Shown here: positions 25,444 through 33,216 of the stretch, piece after piece | Layout of the letters: each line of letters opens with the position of its first letter | Numbering within the stretch: position 1 is the first letter of the stretch | Assembly (NCBI GenBank): GCA_019750455.1 | Contig: JAIEOM010000120.1 | Span: 1-45,564, forward strand | Reading direction: 5' to 3' | DNA length: 45,564 nucleotides | From: Sphingomonadales bacterium | GTDB lineage: Bacteria > Pseudomonadota > Alphaproteobacteria > Sphingomonadales > Sphingomonadaceae | The notes under the pieces: model-generated | Databases searched by the model: none | What the model was told of the DNA's origin: nothing | The model's input: the letters and a program-made list of their open reading frames with translations, nothing else | Program-made: the position numbers and the translations under genes

Positions 25444-25612
25444 GCGCAAGGGATTAGGCAGGCGGGCCCTGCGGCGCAAAGGGAGCGGTGGAGTTTTCCA
25501 GCGATTCCCGCGCAGCTTGCCGCAGATCCTGTCGCCTTGCGAAAAGTTACTGATCGAAGCTGCCGTGGTGGGTGAGTTCCTCCAAGGCAAACACTCCCTA
25601 GCGTCCCGCCCA

Positions 25613-26320
25613 GTGAAACAGGAAACCAACGATAGCGGCCGCCTGACTCTCCCCGGCGACCGATCCTTGCGTCAAGGCTTGCTCGACCTGATCGGGCGGC
25701 GGCGATTCCCGTGCGTCGGGGCAAAATCCGCGCTGGCGAAAGGAGGGCTGAGGATCGAAACGGCGGCCTGCCTGACCTCGTCGCAGGACGACGCGCGCAT
25801 CCATGATCGCCTTGCACGCTGGAGCCGGGCCTGGCGCAAGGATGCAGACGGCCTGCGCAGCATCGCCTTTGTCTTCGCCGGCCCCCGCACGCTCGATGAA
25901 ACGGGTTTCGAGGTCGCCCTTTGGGAGCGGATCAACGCGCTCACGGCCATCGATACAGGGTGCGGCTATCCGCGTGCGTCCGGCTTTTCCGAAGACCCGC
26001 GCTCCCCCGATTTCGCGCTCAGCTTCGGCGGGCAAGCCTATTTCGCGGTGGGCCTGCACCCCAGAGCCTCGCGCCGCGCCCGCCGCTCGCCTTCGCCAAC
26101 CATTGTCTTCAACCTCCACGACCAGTTCTCGCAGCTGCGCATGGCGGGGCAGTACGAAAGGATGCGCGCGGTGATTCTCGCGCGGGATACCGCTTTCGAT
26201 GGCCGGCCCAACCCGATGATCGCCCGCCACGGCGAGACCAGCGAGGCGCGCCAGTATAGCGGGCGCGAGGTCGGCGAAGACTGGCAGTGCCCATTCACTT
26301 CGCCGGGGGACCGCCGTTGA
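25613..26320 (+). CDS. GntA-like (YqcI/YcgG family) heme-dependent guanidine N-hydroxylase
   Basis: About 235 aa from GTG 25613 (normal family length; ribosome site weak, so the start is provisional). Family landmarks are FPCVGAKSAL near residue 30, FEVALWERINAL, DPRSPDFALSFGGQAYFAVGLHPRASRRARR, TIVFNLHDQFSQLR, NPMIARHGETSEARQYSGR and the terminal WQCPF. YqcI/YcgG proteins were unannotated until GntA of guanitoxin biosynthesis was shown to be a heme-dependent N-hydroxylase of a guanidine group. The GLHP and FNLH histidines and the CPF cysteine are plausible cofactor-related residues, but I cannot assign the ligand. It overlaps the next gene (TTGA), a DUF1989 protein related to carboxyguanidine deiminases, suggesting a joint guanidine pathway. 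Confidence 0.87.
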   Translation: MKQETNDSGRLTLPGDRSLRQGLLDLIGRRRFPCVGAKSALAKGGLRIETAACLTSSQDDARIHDRLARWSRAWRKDADGLRSIAFVFAGPRTLDETGFEVALWERINALTAIDTGCGYPRASGFSEDPRSPDFALSFGGQAYFAVGLHPRASRRARRSPSPTIVFNLHDQFSQLRMAGQYERMRAVILARDTAFDGRPNPMIARHGETSEARQYSGREVGEDWQCPFTSPGDRR

Positions 26321-26919
26321 TCCGCCGCATCCCGCCCCGCAGCGGCATCGCTGTGAGTGTCCCCCGCGGCGCGGTGCTGACCGTGATCGACCCCGAAGGC
26401 GGGCAGGTCAGCGACATGTTTGCCGTTGCCGCCGGCGATCCTGCCGAGGTGCTCTCCAACGGGCGGACGCTCGATTATGAGGAGACCCTGCGCCTCACCA
26501 CCGGCGCGCGGCTGTGGTCGAACCGGTCGCGGGTGATGCTCACGATCACCGAGGATACCGCGCCCCATCACGATTTCCTGCTGACCCCGTGCAGCGAGGA
26601 TACCTTCCGGCATTTCTATCCCGACAAGCCGGTGCATCGCGGCTGCTTCGGCAACCTTGCCGAGGCGCTTGCGCCGCATGGCGTGGTGCCTGCAATGATC
26701 GGCACCGCCTTCAACATCTTCATGAACGTGCCGGTCGCGCCCGATGGCCGTCTGGCGGTGCTACCGCCCGGCACGCGCCCGGGCGATTTGATCCGGCTGC
26801 GCGCGGAAATGGATCTGATCGTCGGCCTGACTGCCTGTTCGGCCTATGCCTCGAACGGGGGTAGCTTCAAGCCGATCGATTTCTCGGTGATGCTGGCCGA
26901 GGGGGCGGCGACAGGCTGA
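26317..26919 (+). CDS. DUF1989 / urea-carboxylase-associated family protein (carboxyguanidine deiminase-related)
   Basis: 200 aa from TTG 26317, which overlaps the preceding stop as TTGA and has CGGGGGA 6 bp upstream; GTG 26287 is possible but lacks such a site. Typical sequence: RIPPRSGIAVSVPRG, VIDPEGGQVSDMFAV, HHDFLLTPC and HRGCFGNLAEAL, with Cys and His positioned as in the metal site of this family, then NIFMNVPV and LRAEMDLIVGLTACSA. DUF1989 members CgdA and CgdB together form carboxyguanidine deiminase in guanidine breakdown; here there is a single gene and no urea carboxylase or allophanate hydrolase, so a different guanidine substrate is likely. It is coupled to the GntA-like gene. 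Confidence 0.88.
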   Translation: MIRRIPPRSGIAVSVPRGAVLTVIDPEGGQVSDMFAVAAGDPAEVLSNGRTLDYEETLRLTTGARLWSNRSRVMLTITEDTAPHHDFLLTPCSEDTFRHFYPDKPVHRGCFGNLAEALAPHGVVPAMIGTAFNIFMNVPVAPDGRLAVLPPGTRPGDLIRLRAEMDLIVGLTACSAYASNGGSFKPIDFSVMLAEGAATG

Positions 26920-26939
26920 AAGCCCGCCGCCGCCGTGCC

Positions 26940-27839
26940 TCAGATTTCCGCGACAGACGGCGTAAGGTGATCGGTGCGGCCTTCACCGTCTTCGCCGCTC
27001 TGGCGGTTCTGGCCGAGCTTCTCTTCGACCCGGTCGATCAGTTCGCCCTTGCCATCGCGGGCCACATCGCCCGCCTGCCGCGCCCGGGCGCCAGCCGCAT
27101 CGAGCGCCTGTTCGCCAAGCGCGCCGACGGTGTCTTCCTCGGTTTGCGTAGCCGGAATTGCCGATCCCGCCACTGCGCCGACAAAGGCGGCGGCAAGGCC
27201 GCTCACCAGCGGGTTGTCGAAATAGAACCCGCGCGCATCTGCCAACATGTGCCGCGACCGCTCGCGGGAGCGGTCGGCGAAGGCATGGGCGCTCTCGCTC
27301 ATCCGCTCGCGCCGCTGGCGCAGGCTGTCGGTCGCTGCGTCAAGCCGCTGGCGGAAGGCGCCTTCATCCTCCTCGGGGCCCTGCTCGATCATCAAATAGT
27401 TGGCGCGGGCAATATCGCGGCGGCGGCGATAGGTGAGGTCGTCCTCGTCGGCCATGCGCTCGCAGCGTGACATGTGTTCGACATAGCTGCGGTGTTCCGG
27501 CTCCCATGCGCTGTCATGCGAGGCCCCGGACGTCCCGCCCGAGCGCCCCACCGGGAGCTTCAACGCCGAGGGCCGCGCATCGGCTTCGCTGACGAGCCAC
27601 AGTCCGCCGATCGCGATCATCCCGAGCGCGAGCGGATTGCGGCGGGCGGTGTCGATCAGATAATCGCTGTCCACCCCCGTCTGCCCCGCCTTGTCGAGCA
27701 GCGCGTCGATAATCGCGCGCGGGGTCAGTTCGCCTTCGATCTGCCGGACGGTGCGGCTCATATCAGCTTGTGTTGCGCGAATCTCGCGCTCGATCTCTTC
27801 GGGCGTGCGCTGGTCGGTCGTGTTGGTGGTGGCGTTCAT
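26940..27839 (-). CDS. DUF3618 domain membrane protein of the stress cassette
   Basis: 299 aa. The N-terminal DUF3618 motif is clear: RTPEEIEREIRATQADMSRTV, then a helix and the membrane segment PLALGMIAIGGLWLVSEADARPS near residue 90. A long charged, Arg-rich helical middle follows (SLRQRRERMSESAHAFADRSRERS), then a Gly/Ala-rich segment (PLVSGLAAAFVGAVAGSAIPAT) and an acidic tail. DUF3618 proteins are membrane-associated, of unknown function, and usually sit next to small holin-like membrane proteins. Its start overlaps the stop of the upstream holin-like gene (ATGA), so translation is coupled. It is convergent with the DUF1989 gene across 20 bp, with no terminator visible. Confidence 0.88.
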   Translation of the reverse strand: MNATTNTTDQRTPEEIEREIRATQADMSRTVRQIEGELTPRAIIDALLDKAGQTGVDSDYLIDTARRNPLALGMIAIGGLWLVSEADARPSALKLPVGRSGGTSGASHDSAWEPEHRSYVEHMSRCERMADEDDLTYRRRRDIARANYLMIEQGPEEDEGAFRQRLDAATDSLRQRRERMSESAHAFADRSRERSRHMLADARGFYFDNPLVSGLAAAFVGAVAGSAIPATQTEEDTVGALGEQALDAAGARARQAGDVARDGKGELIDRVEEKLGQNRQSGEDGEGRTDHLTPSVAEI

Positions 27840-28286
27840 TTTCGTGCTCCGGTGTCGGGGGTGTGGCCGGTGGCGGCGGCCGGGGTGTCGGCGATTGTAT
27901 CGAGGCTGCGGTCGGGCTTGAGGCGGCTCGCAGCGATTGTCTTGCGGCCCGAGGCATAGAGGATCAGCGCAATCACCAGCGCGGCGCTGCCGACAAGCGT
28001 TGTGCCAAGCGGCACATCCTCCAGCGCGGCGCCGACATAAAAGGCGATGCCCATCAGCAGCACGCCGAGACCGGCGATGCCGACCACCGCTGCGGCTGCC
28101 ATCGCACCGACGGCAGTCTTCACCTCGGTGGCTGCCTCACGCACTTCGGCCTGCATGAGACTCACCTGCTCCCGGGCGAGATGCGCGCCCTGCTGGGTCA
28201 GCCGGCCCATCAGATCGACGATGTTATGGTCTTCGCTGCCTTGGCGGACCGAAGGGGGGGGCAGGGCTGCGTGGCCGGTCGCTCAT
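27836..28286 (-). CDS. Holin-like (Phage_holin_3_6 family) membrane protein with apparent +1 frameshift
   Basis: The uninterrupted frame runs 27836-28210 (124 aa) and encodes two adjacent membrane helices (VVGIAGLGVLLMGIAFYVGAAL, then TTLVGSAALVIALILYASG) after an amphipathic LAREQVSLMQAEVREAATEVKTAV. No ribosome site precedes ATG 28210. An ATG at 28286 overlaps the upstream gene's stop as ATGA, the same arrangement as at this gene's own 3' junction, but its frame breaks in a run of eight C (28254-28261 on this strand). Removing one C joins the two parts into one 149-aa frame. Despite the family name, such proteins are not phage lysis genes here; nothing phage-like is nearby. The role is probably in envelope stress. 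Confidence 0.7.
28254..28261. repeat. G8/C8 homopolymer at the frameshift
   Basis: Eight consecutive G on the given strand (C on the coding strand), 26 nt into the frame beginning at ATG 28286. A tract of seven would restore one continuous reading frame for the holin-like gene. It could be a sequencing error, slippage site or phase-variable tract. Confidence 0.8.
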
Positions 28287-28825
28287 CGCGGCACCCGCGT
28301 GTATTCGTCATTCCCGTCCGAATAGGCTGGCGTGAAGCCGCCGCCGGCTTCGGGCCTGATGTTCTCGTCTGCCGGCCATTGTTGCGCACTGCCGTCGCTG
28401 GCGTCCCGTGCATGGCGCTTGTGGTCGACGCCTGCCCGAAGCACGCGCGCCGCCGCGAACCCTGCGGCGGCCGAGGCCGCCAGGAACGTGCCGGGACTGC
28501 GCCGGGCGAAACCGGCGATGTCGCGGCCCAGCTCGTCGATGCTCCGCCCATCGACATGCCTTGCCAGTTCCTCGATCCGCCGCGCGGTGCTTTGCAGGGC
28601 GGTGGCCATCCAGTCGGGCGCATCGGGATTGTCGCGAAGGTCCTGCGCGGCTGTCTCCAGCGCAGAAGACGTTGATCCGGCAAGATGTGCAGCTTGGCCC
28701 TTGCGGCTCTCCGCTTCCTGTCGTGCCCGGGCGCCGACGCTATCCTTGAGACGCGCGGCGTCGTGTCTGAGGTCTTTGGCCATTTCGGGCTGCTGCCCCG
28801 ATTGGTCGCGTGTCGAGATGTTCAT
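28283..28825 (-). CDS. Stress-cassette membrane-associated protein (unknown function)
   Basis: 180 aa. Start at ATG 28825, which has AAGGAGA upstream; an earlier in-frame start at 28867 has none. The N-terminal half is charged and probably a helical coil (HDAARLKDSVGARARQEAESRKGQAAHLA), with amphipathic helices in the middle (DWMATALQSTARRIEELARHVDGRSIDELGRDI), then a short hydrophobic stretch (SPGTFLAASAAAGFAAARVLRAG) and a disordered tail. This architecture resembles small proteins sometimes labelled nutrient-deprivation-induced in rhizobia and sphingomonads; I do not know its function. It is the first gene of the three-gene cassette and its stop overlaps the next start (ATGA). Confidence 0.8.
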   Translation of the reverse strand: MNISTRDQSGQQPEMAKDLRHDAARLKDSVGARARQEAESRKGQAAHLAGSTSSALETAAQDLRDNPDAPDWMATALQSTARRIEELARHVDGRSIDELGRDIAGFARRSPGTFLAASAAAGFAAARVLRAGVDHKRHARDASDGSAQQWPADENIRPEAGGGFTPAYSDGNDEYTRVPR

Positions 28826-29111
28826 CGGCGAGTCTCCTTTTCTCCGGTTCGCCGGAACTCTAGGCACCCCCGTCGCGAACGCCCCCGACTAAGCGCCGGG
28901 ACGGGGCGCGAACGGGGTAGGGCGGACAGGGCTAACCTGGATCAATAGCCTGTACTTATTGGCCTTTATGGGAAGCGTGCGATTGGGCCTCGGACCCGTT
29001 TTCGAGGAGTGTCCCGTGCCATACCGCGAGTTCCGGATCGACCACGCCACCGGCCCCGCAATCGTCTCTGCCCCGCTGTGCAAGCAACGCCCGTGGCCCG
29101 GAGTGAAACCG

Positions 29112-30209
29112 ATGCGCGCGATGTTTCTTGGGTTGCTGTGCCTTGTCCTGCCTGCCGCCTGCACCTTCGGCACGGACGAGCGGGAGGGTGCGGAGGAGGC
29201 AGCCCCGCAGGCCGAGGCTTTCCAAGCCGGTACCGATCCGCTTGCCTCGCGCGATCCTGCGCCGGGCGAAACCGCCGCTGGCGGGACGCCCGACCGCAGT
29301 CCCCGCCCGGTCATGCAGGCGCAGGTGGTGCTCGAACGGCTGGGCTTTGCCCCCGGCGTTATCGACAGGCGGGAAGGGCTTGCCTTCGCCAATGCGCTCA
29401 AAGGCTTTCAGGAAGCGCGCGGCCTGCCGGTCACGGGCAAGCTCGACGATGCGAGCCGCGCTGGGCTCGTCAAGTGGGCGAACATCCCGGCGACCCGCGT
29501 CGTGACGATCCCCTCATCATGGGGCGCCGAGACCTTCGCGCCCATCCCGGACAGCATGGCCGCGCAGGCGGAGATGGCACACATTGGCTACACGAGCATG
29601 GTCGAGAAGCTGGCCGAGCGGTTCCACACCACGCCGGAGGTTCTGGCCGAGCTCAATTTCGGGGTCATGCACTTTACGGTCGGGCAGGAGGTGCGGGTGC
29701 CCAATGTCGGGGCCGATGCGATCGACCCTTCCGTGGTCGACAACAAGGAATGGCTGGCGACCCTGCGCTCGCTCGGCGTCGGTACCGCGCAGCCTGATGT
29801 CGCGCGGATTATCGTTGACGAATCCGAAGGCTGGCTCAAGGCCTTCGATGGAAATGGGCGGCTGGCGGCGATGTTCACCGTGACCACCGGATCGCGGCAT
29901 GATCCGCTGCCGATCGGCGACTGGCAGGTAAAGGGCGTCGCTTACAATCCGCCCTTCGCCTTCGATCCCGAACTGTTCTGGGATGTGCCCGACAGCGCGG
30001 AAAGGCAGCGCCTGCCGCCGGGTCCTAACGGTCCGGTCGGGGTGGTGTGGATCGATCTTACCAAGGAGCATTACGGCATCCACGGCACGCCCGAGCCACA
30101 AGCGATCGGTCGCAGCGAGAGCCATGGCTGCGTGCGGCTCACCAACTGGGATGCGGCACGCCTCGCGCTGATGGTCAGCGGCAGGACGAAGGTGGAATTC
30201 CGCCACTAG
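29112..30209 (+). CDS. L,D-transpeptidase (YkuD domain) lipoprotein
   Basis: 365 aa from ATG 29112 (GGAG 8 bp upstream). A lipoprotein signal with LPAAC near residue 17 is followed by an acidic linker, a peptidoglycan-binding domain (QVVLERLGFAPGVIDRREG, ALKGFQEARGLPVTGKLDD, about residues 70-120), a LysM-like stretch (LAERFHTTPEVLAELNF, VGQEVRVPN) and the YkuD domain with HGTPEPQAIGRSESHGCVRL, where C340 is the nucleophile. It should form 3-3 crosslinks in, or attach proteins to, periplasmic peptidoglycan. It diverges from the envelope stress cassette and is followed by a DUF2339 membrane protein, 70 bp downstream. Confidence 0.93.
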   Translation: MRAMFLGLLCLVLPAACTFGTDEREGAEEAAPQAEAFQAGTDPLASRDPAPGETAAGGTPDRSPRPVMQAQVVLERLGFAPGVIDRREGLAFANALKGFQEARGLPVTGKLDDASRAGLVKWANIPATRVVTIPSSWGAETFAPIPDSMAAQAEMAHIGYTSMVEKLAERFHTTPEVLAELNFGVMHFTVGQEVRVPNVGADAIDPSVVDNKEWLATLRSLGVGTAQPDVARIIVDESEGWLKAFDGNGRLAAMFTVTTGSRHDPLPIGDWQVKGVAYNPPFAFDPELFWDVPDSAERQRLPPGPNGPVGVVWIDLTKEHYGIHGTPEPQAIGRSESHGCVRLTNWDAARLALMVSGRTKVEFRH

Positions 30210-30279
30210 AACGCGGTGCAGCGCCAGCCATTTGGTGATTGCATTGCGCCCTGCCCTTGGCGATGAAGGGGGCGGGGTC

Positions 30280-33204
30280 ATGGAAATCTTTCTCCTTCTT
30301 CTGCTGGGCGGTTTCCTCGCTGCGGCTTGGTCGCGGATCGGCACGCTCGAGCGTCGGGTGGCGGACCTTGCCGACGAACTGGCCGCGCTGCGCTTTGCGG
30401 GTCGATTGTCCCGGACTGGACCTGTCCCCGAGGCGCCCTCGGCACCCGCAGAGCCCGCGCGCGCCATCCCCCGCGCCGGTGGGGAGCTGGTGGCAACCCT
30501 CGCCGAACCGCTTCCCGAGCCTGCGGAGCCTTCCCCGGCTGCACCCGACGCCGCAGAGGTCGAAACCCCCGAGCCGCTCGCAGAGGAGCCGGCGCCGCTG
30601 CGCGGGCTGTCCTTCGATTTCGAGGATATCTTCGGCCGGCGCTTGCCGATCTGGGGCGGGGGCTTCGCGCTTGCCATCGCCGGGATTTTTCTTGTCCGCT
30701 TCTCGATCGAGGCGGGGTTGCTGACCCCTTCGGTGCGGGTGGCGCTGAGTTTCGTCTTCGGCCTTGCCCTGCTGGCCGGGGCAGAGACCGCCTACCGCTT
30801 CGACGAGCGGCTCGCCGATCCCCGGGTCCGTCAGGCGCTGGCCGGGGCAGGGCTGGCGACGCTTTACGGGGCATTCTATCTCGCGGGCACGACCTATGGC
30901 CTGATCGGCGCGGGCGCAGCTTTCGTGGGGCTGGCGAGTGTCACTGCGGCGGCTATCGGCCTATCGTTCCGCTTCGGCCTGCCAAGCGCGGTGATCGGCC
31001 TGGTCGGAGGCTTTGCCGCGCCGCTGCTGGTGGATAGCGACAGCGCGAATGTACCGCTGCTCTCGTTCTACCTCGCGCTTATCACTGGCGGGCTGGCGTG
31101 GAGCGGAGAGGCGCAGGGGCGGCGCTGGATGAGCTATGCGGCGCTGGCGGCGGGCCTCGGCTGGGGCGTGCTGATGATGATGGCAGGCGTCCAGAGCACT
31201 TCGGATTTCGCCGCGCTGGGTATCTACCTTGTGGTGCTGGGCGCGGTGTTGCCAGCCTTCCTGCATTCACGTGGCGGGCCAAGCCTGCCGCAGCTTGCCG
31301 CAGGGGGCATCGCCACCTTGCAGATGGCGGCGCTGGTCAGCGATGCGGGCTTCGCGCCGCTTACCTGGGGGCTTTACCTGCTGATCGGTGCGGCGGTGGC
31401 GGGCCTTGGCTGGCGGTTTGCAGCCCTGCGTCCGGGAACGCTGGTGGCAGCCGGGCTGGGGTTGTGGTTGCTGGTGATCTGGCCCGATCCTGATCCGCGC
31501 TTATTCGCAGCCGTCGCGGCGGGACAGGTGGCGATCTTTGCGCTCGTGCCGCTGGCGTATCATGTCAGGGGCCGGGCCGGTCTGCTCGATCTGGCGCAGC
31601 TTGCGGCGGTGACGGCGATCATGGCGATTGCCGTCTACGCCCGGTTCGGACGCTGGGACGCCGACAATTTCGAGCCGCTTCTGACGCTCTCCACCGCCGC
31701 GCTAGCGTTGATCCCGGCTGTCGCCTTTGTTGTGCTGTGGCGGCGCGGAGAGGAGCGTCTGACACGGCAGGCGCTGACTGTGCTCGCCCCCGCCGCCACC
31801 CTCCTTTTCGGGGCCTTGCTGCTGGTGAGTCCGGCGTGGTTGGCTCCGGTCATGGCGCTGGCCGCCACTATGCCGCTGTTGTGGTGCGAGGCGCGGCGCG
31901 AGGCTCCTGCATTGCACGCAGCCGCATGGGCTGGTGGGGCAACGGTGGTGATCGCGCTGGCGTTAACGCCCGCCTTTGTTGCGGAGTTCACACAGCTCGG
32001 CGATCTGGAAAAGCCAGTCGATACCTTGCGCGCCGTGCTGCGCTGGGCAGCGGCCGCTACGCCCTTTGCAGCGATGGCAGTGATCGCCCGTCCGGCGCCC
32101 TCGCGAGCGGTTGGCGAGGCGCTGGCGGTGGCGCTCGGATATGGCCTTCTCGCGCAGGTGCTTCCGAGTGTGGCGCTGGTGTGGACCGCCGGTGCAGCCG
32201 CCATCGGCCTGTTCCTGGCCATTCCGCAGCGCTTGGTGGCATGGACGACCGCCCTCGCCATAGCAGCAGCGTGGAGCCTTGTGCCGCTGGCCGGATGGCT
32301 GACCGGCGGGCTGCTGGCGCTTGTGGGGGAGTCGTTCATGGCCACCTCGGCAGTCAAGCCGCTCGATCTTGCGCTGCGCGTTGCGCCGCTGCTGTCGGTA
32401 TTGGCGGTAATGGTGCGGAAGGACCGGGGCCTGCGCCTCGAGGTGCGCGCGGGCGCGCTGCTCGGCCTCGGCGTGATCGGCACCATTGCTCTCCACAGCC
32501 TCTACAAGCAGGTCTTCGCGATCACGTCGCTGTTCCAGTTCGAACATTACGGTATGGGTGAACGTAGCATCTGGCAGGCGGTGCTGGTCGCGGCGGCCTA
32601 TGGCGCGGGGAAGGGGCTGCCCGCCGGGCTGCGGCGTCCGGTCGCACTGGGTCTGTCCGGCGCGGCGCTGGCGCATTTCGCGGTGTTCACGCTGCTGCTC
32701 CACAACCCGCTCTGGTCCGTGCAGCATGTCGGTCCGACGCCGATCGCCAACTGGCTGACGCTCGCCTATCTCGGGGCGATCGCGACGCTGTGGATCGGGC
32801 GCGCGCAATGGCCCGAGGCGCCGCATGCCGCCCGCATCGCCTGCGATGCGGCGACCATGGCGCTGATCGCGCTGCTCGCCTTCTCGCTGCTGCGGCAGGT
32901 TTTCGCCGGATCGGTGCTGACATCGCGCGGCATCGACCAGGCTGAGAGCCTGCTGATTTCCCTGCTGGGGATCGTGCTGGCGCTCGGCTTCCTGTGGTGG
33001 GGATCGTGGCGCGCATCGCGCAGTTGGCGCATCGGGTCGCTTGTCCTGATGCTGGTGGCGGTGATCAAGGTGTTCCTGATCGACGCCGCCGGGCTGGAGG
33101 GCCTGCTGCGCATCGCCAGCTTCATGGCTTTGGGTTTCAGCCTGATCGGGATCGGCTGGGTCTACACCCGCCAGCTTGCCCGCACGCCTTCTCCATCGCC
33201 CTGA
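30280..33204 (+). CDS. DUF2339 polytopic membrane protein
   Basis: 974 aa, almost wholly hydrophobic. It begins with a membrane anchor (MEIFLLLLLGGFLAAAWSRI), then a coiled segment (LERRVADLADELAALR) and a Pro/Ala/Glu-rich linker (about residues 50-125), then FDFEDIFGRRLPIWGGGFALAIAGIFLVRFSIEAGLL, the typical DUF2339 entry, and well over twenty further hydrophobic segments to the C-terminus. GGGG lies a few bases before ATG 30280. The family is widespread and uncharacterised; large size and many helices suggest a transport or envelope-organising role, which is not established. It follows the L,D-transpeptidase on the same strand and converges on the helicase gene with a 12-bp gap. Confidence 0.9.
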   Translation: MEIFLLLLLGGFLAAAWSRIGTLERRVADLADELAALRFAGRLSRTGPVPEAPSAPAEPARAIPRAGGELVATLAEPLPEPAEPSPAAPDAAEVETPEPLAEEPAPLRGLSFDFEDIFGRRLPIWGGGFALAIAGIFLVRFSIEAGLLTPSVRVALSFVFGLALLAGAETAYRFDERLADPRVRQALAGAGLATLYGAFYLAGTTYGLIGAGAAFVGLASVTAAAIGLSFRFGLPSAVIGLVGGFAAPLLVDSDSANVPLLSFYLALITGGLAWSGEAQGRRWMSYAALAAGLGWGVLMMMAGVQSTSDFAALGIYLVVLGAVLPAFLHSRGGPSLPQLAAGGIATLQMAALVSDAGFAPLTWGLYLLIGAAVAGLGWRFAALRPGTLVAAGLGLWLLVIWPDPDPRLFAAVAAGQVAIFALVPLAYHVRGRAGLLDLAQLAAVTAIMAIAVYARFGRWDADNFEPLLTLSTAALALIPAVAFVVLWRRGEERLTRQALTVLAPAATLLFGALLLVSPAWLAPVMALAATMPLLWCEARREAPALHAAAWAGGATVVIALALTPAFVAEFTQLGDLEKPVDTLRAVLRWAAAATPFAAMAVIARPAPSRAVGEALAVALGYGLLAQVLPSVALVWTAGAAAIGLFLAIPQRLVAWTTALAIAAAWSLVPLAGWLTGGLLALVGESFMATSAVKPLDLALRVAPLLSVLAVMVRKDRGLRLEVRAGALLGLGVIGTIALHSLYKQVFAITSLFQFEHYGMGERSIWQAVLVAAAYGAGKGLPAGLRRPVALGLSGAALAHFAVFTLLLHNPLWSVQHVGPTPIANWLTLAYLGAIATLWIGRAQWPEAPHAARIACDAATMALIALLAFSLLRQVFAGSVLTSRGIDQAESLLISLLGIVLALGFLWWGSWRASRSWRIGSLVLMLVAVIKVFLIDAAGLEGLLRIASFMALGFSLIGIGWVYTRQLARTPSPSP

Positions 33205-33216
33205 AGCGGCGCGGCG

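Noticed and set aside
27836..28286. Holin-like gene as a sign of prophage
   Set aside because: No lysin, integrase, capsid or tail gene nearby; this family commonly occurs in bacterial stress cassettes.
28826..29111. General-stress (EcfG, GGAAC-type) promoter for the stress cassette or transpeptidase
   Set aside because: A GGAAC occurs near 28854 on the plus strand, but no matching -10 element lies at the proper spacing for either gene.
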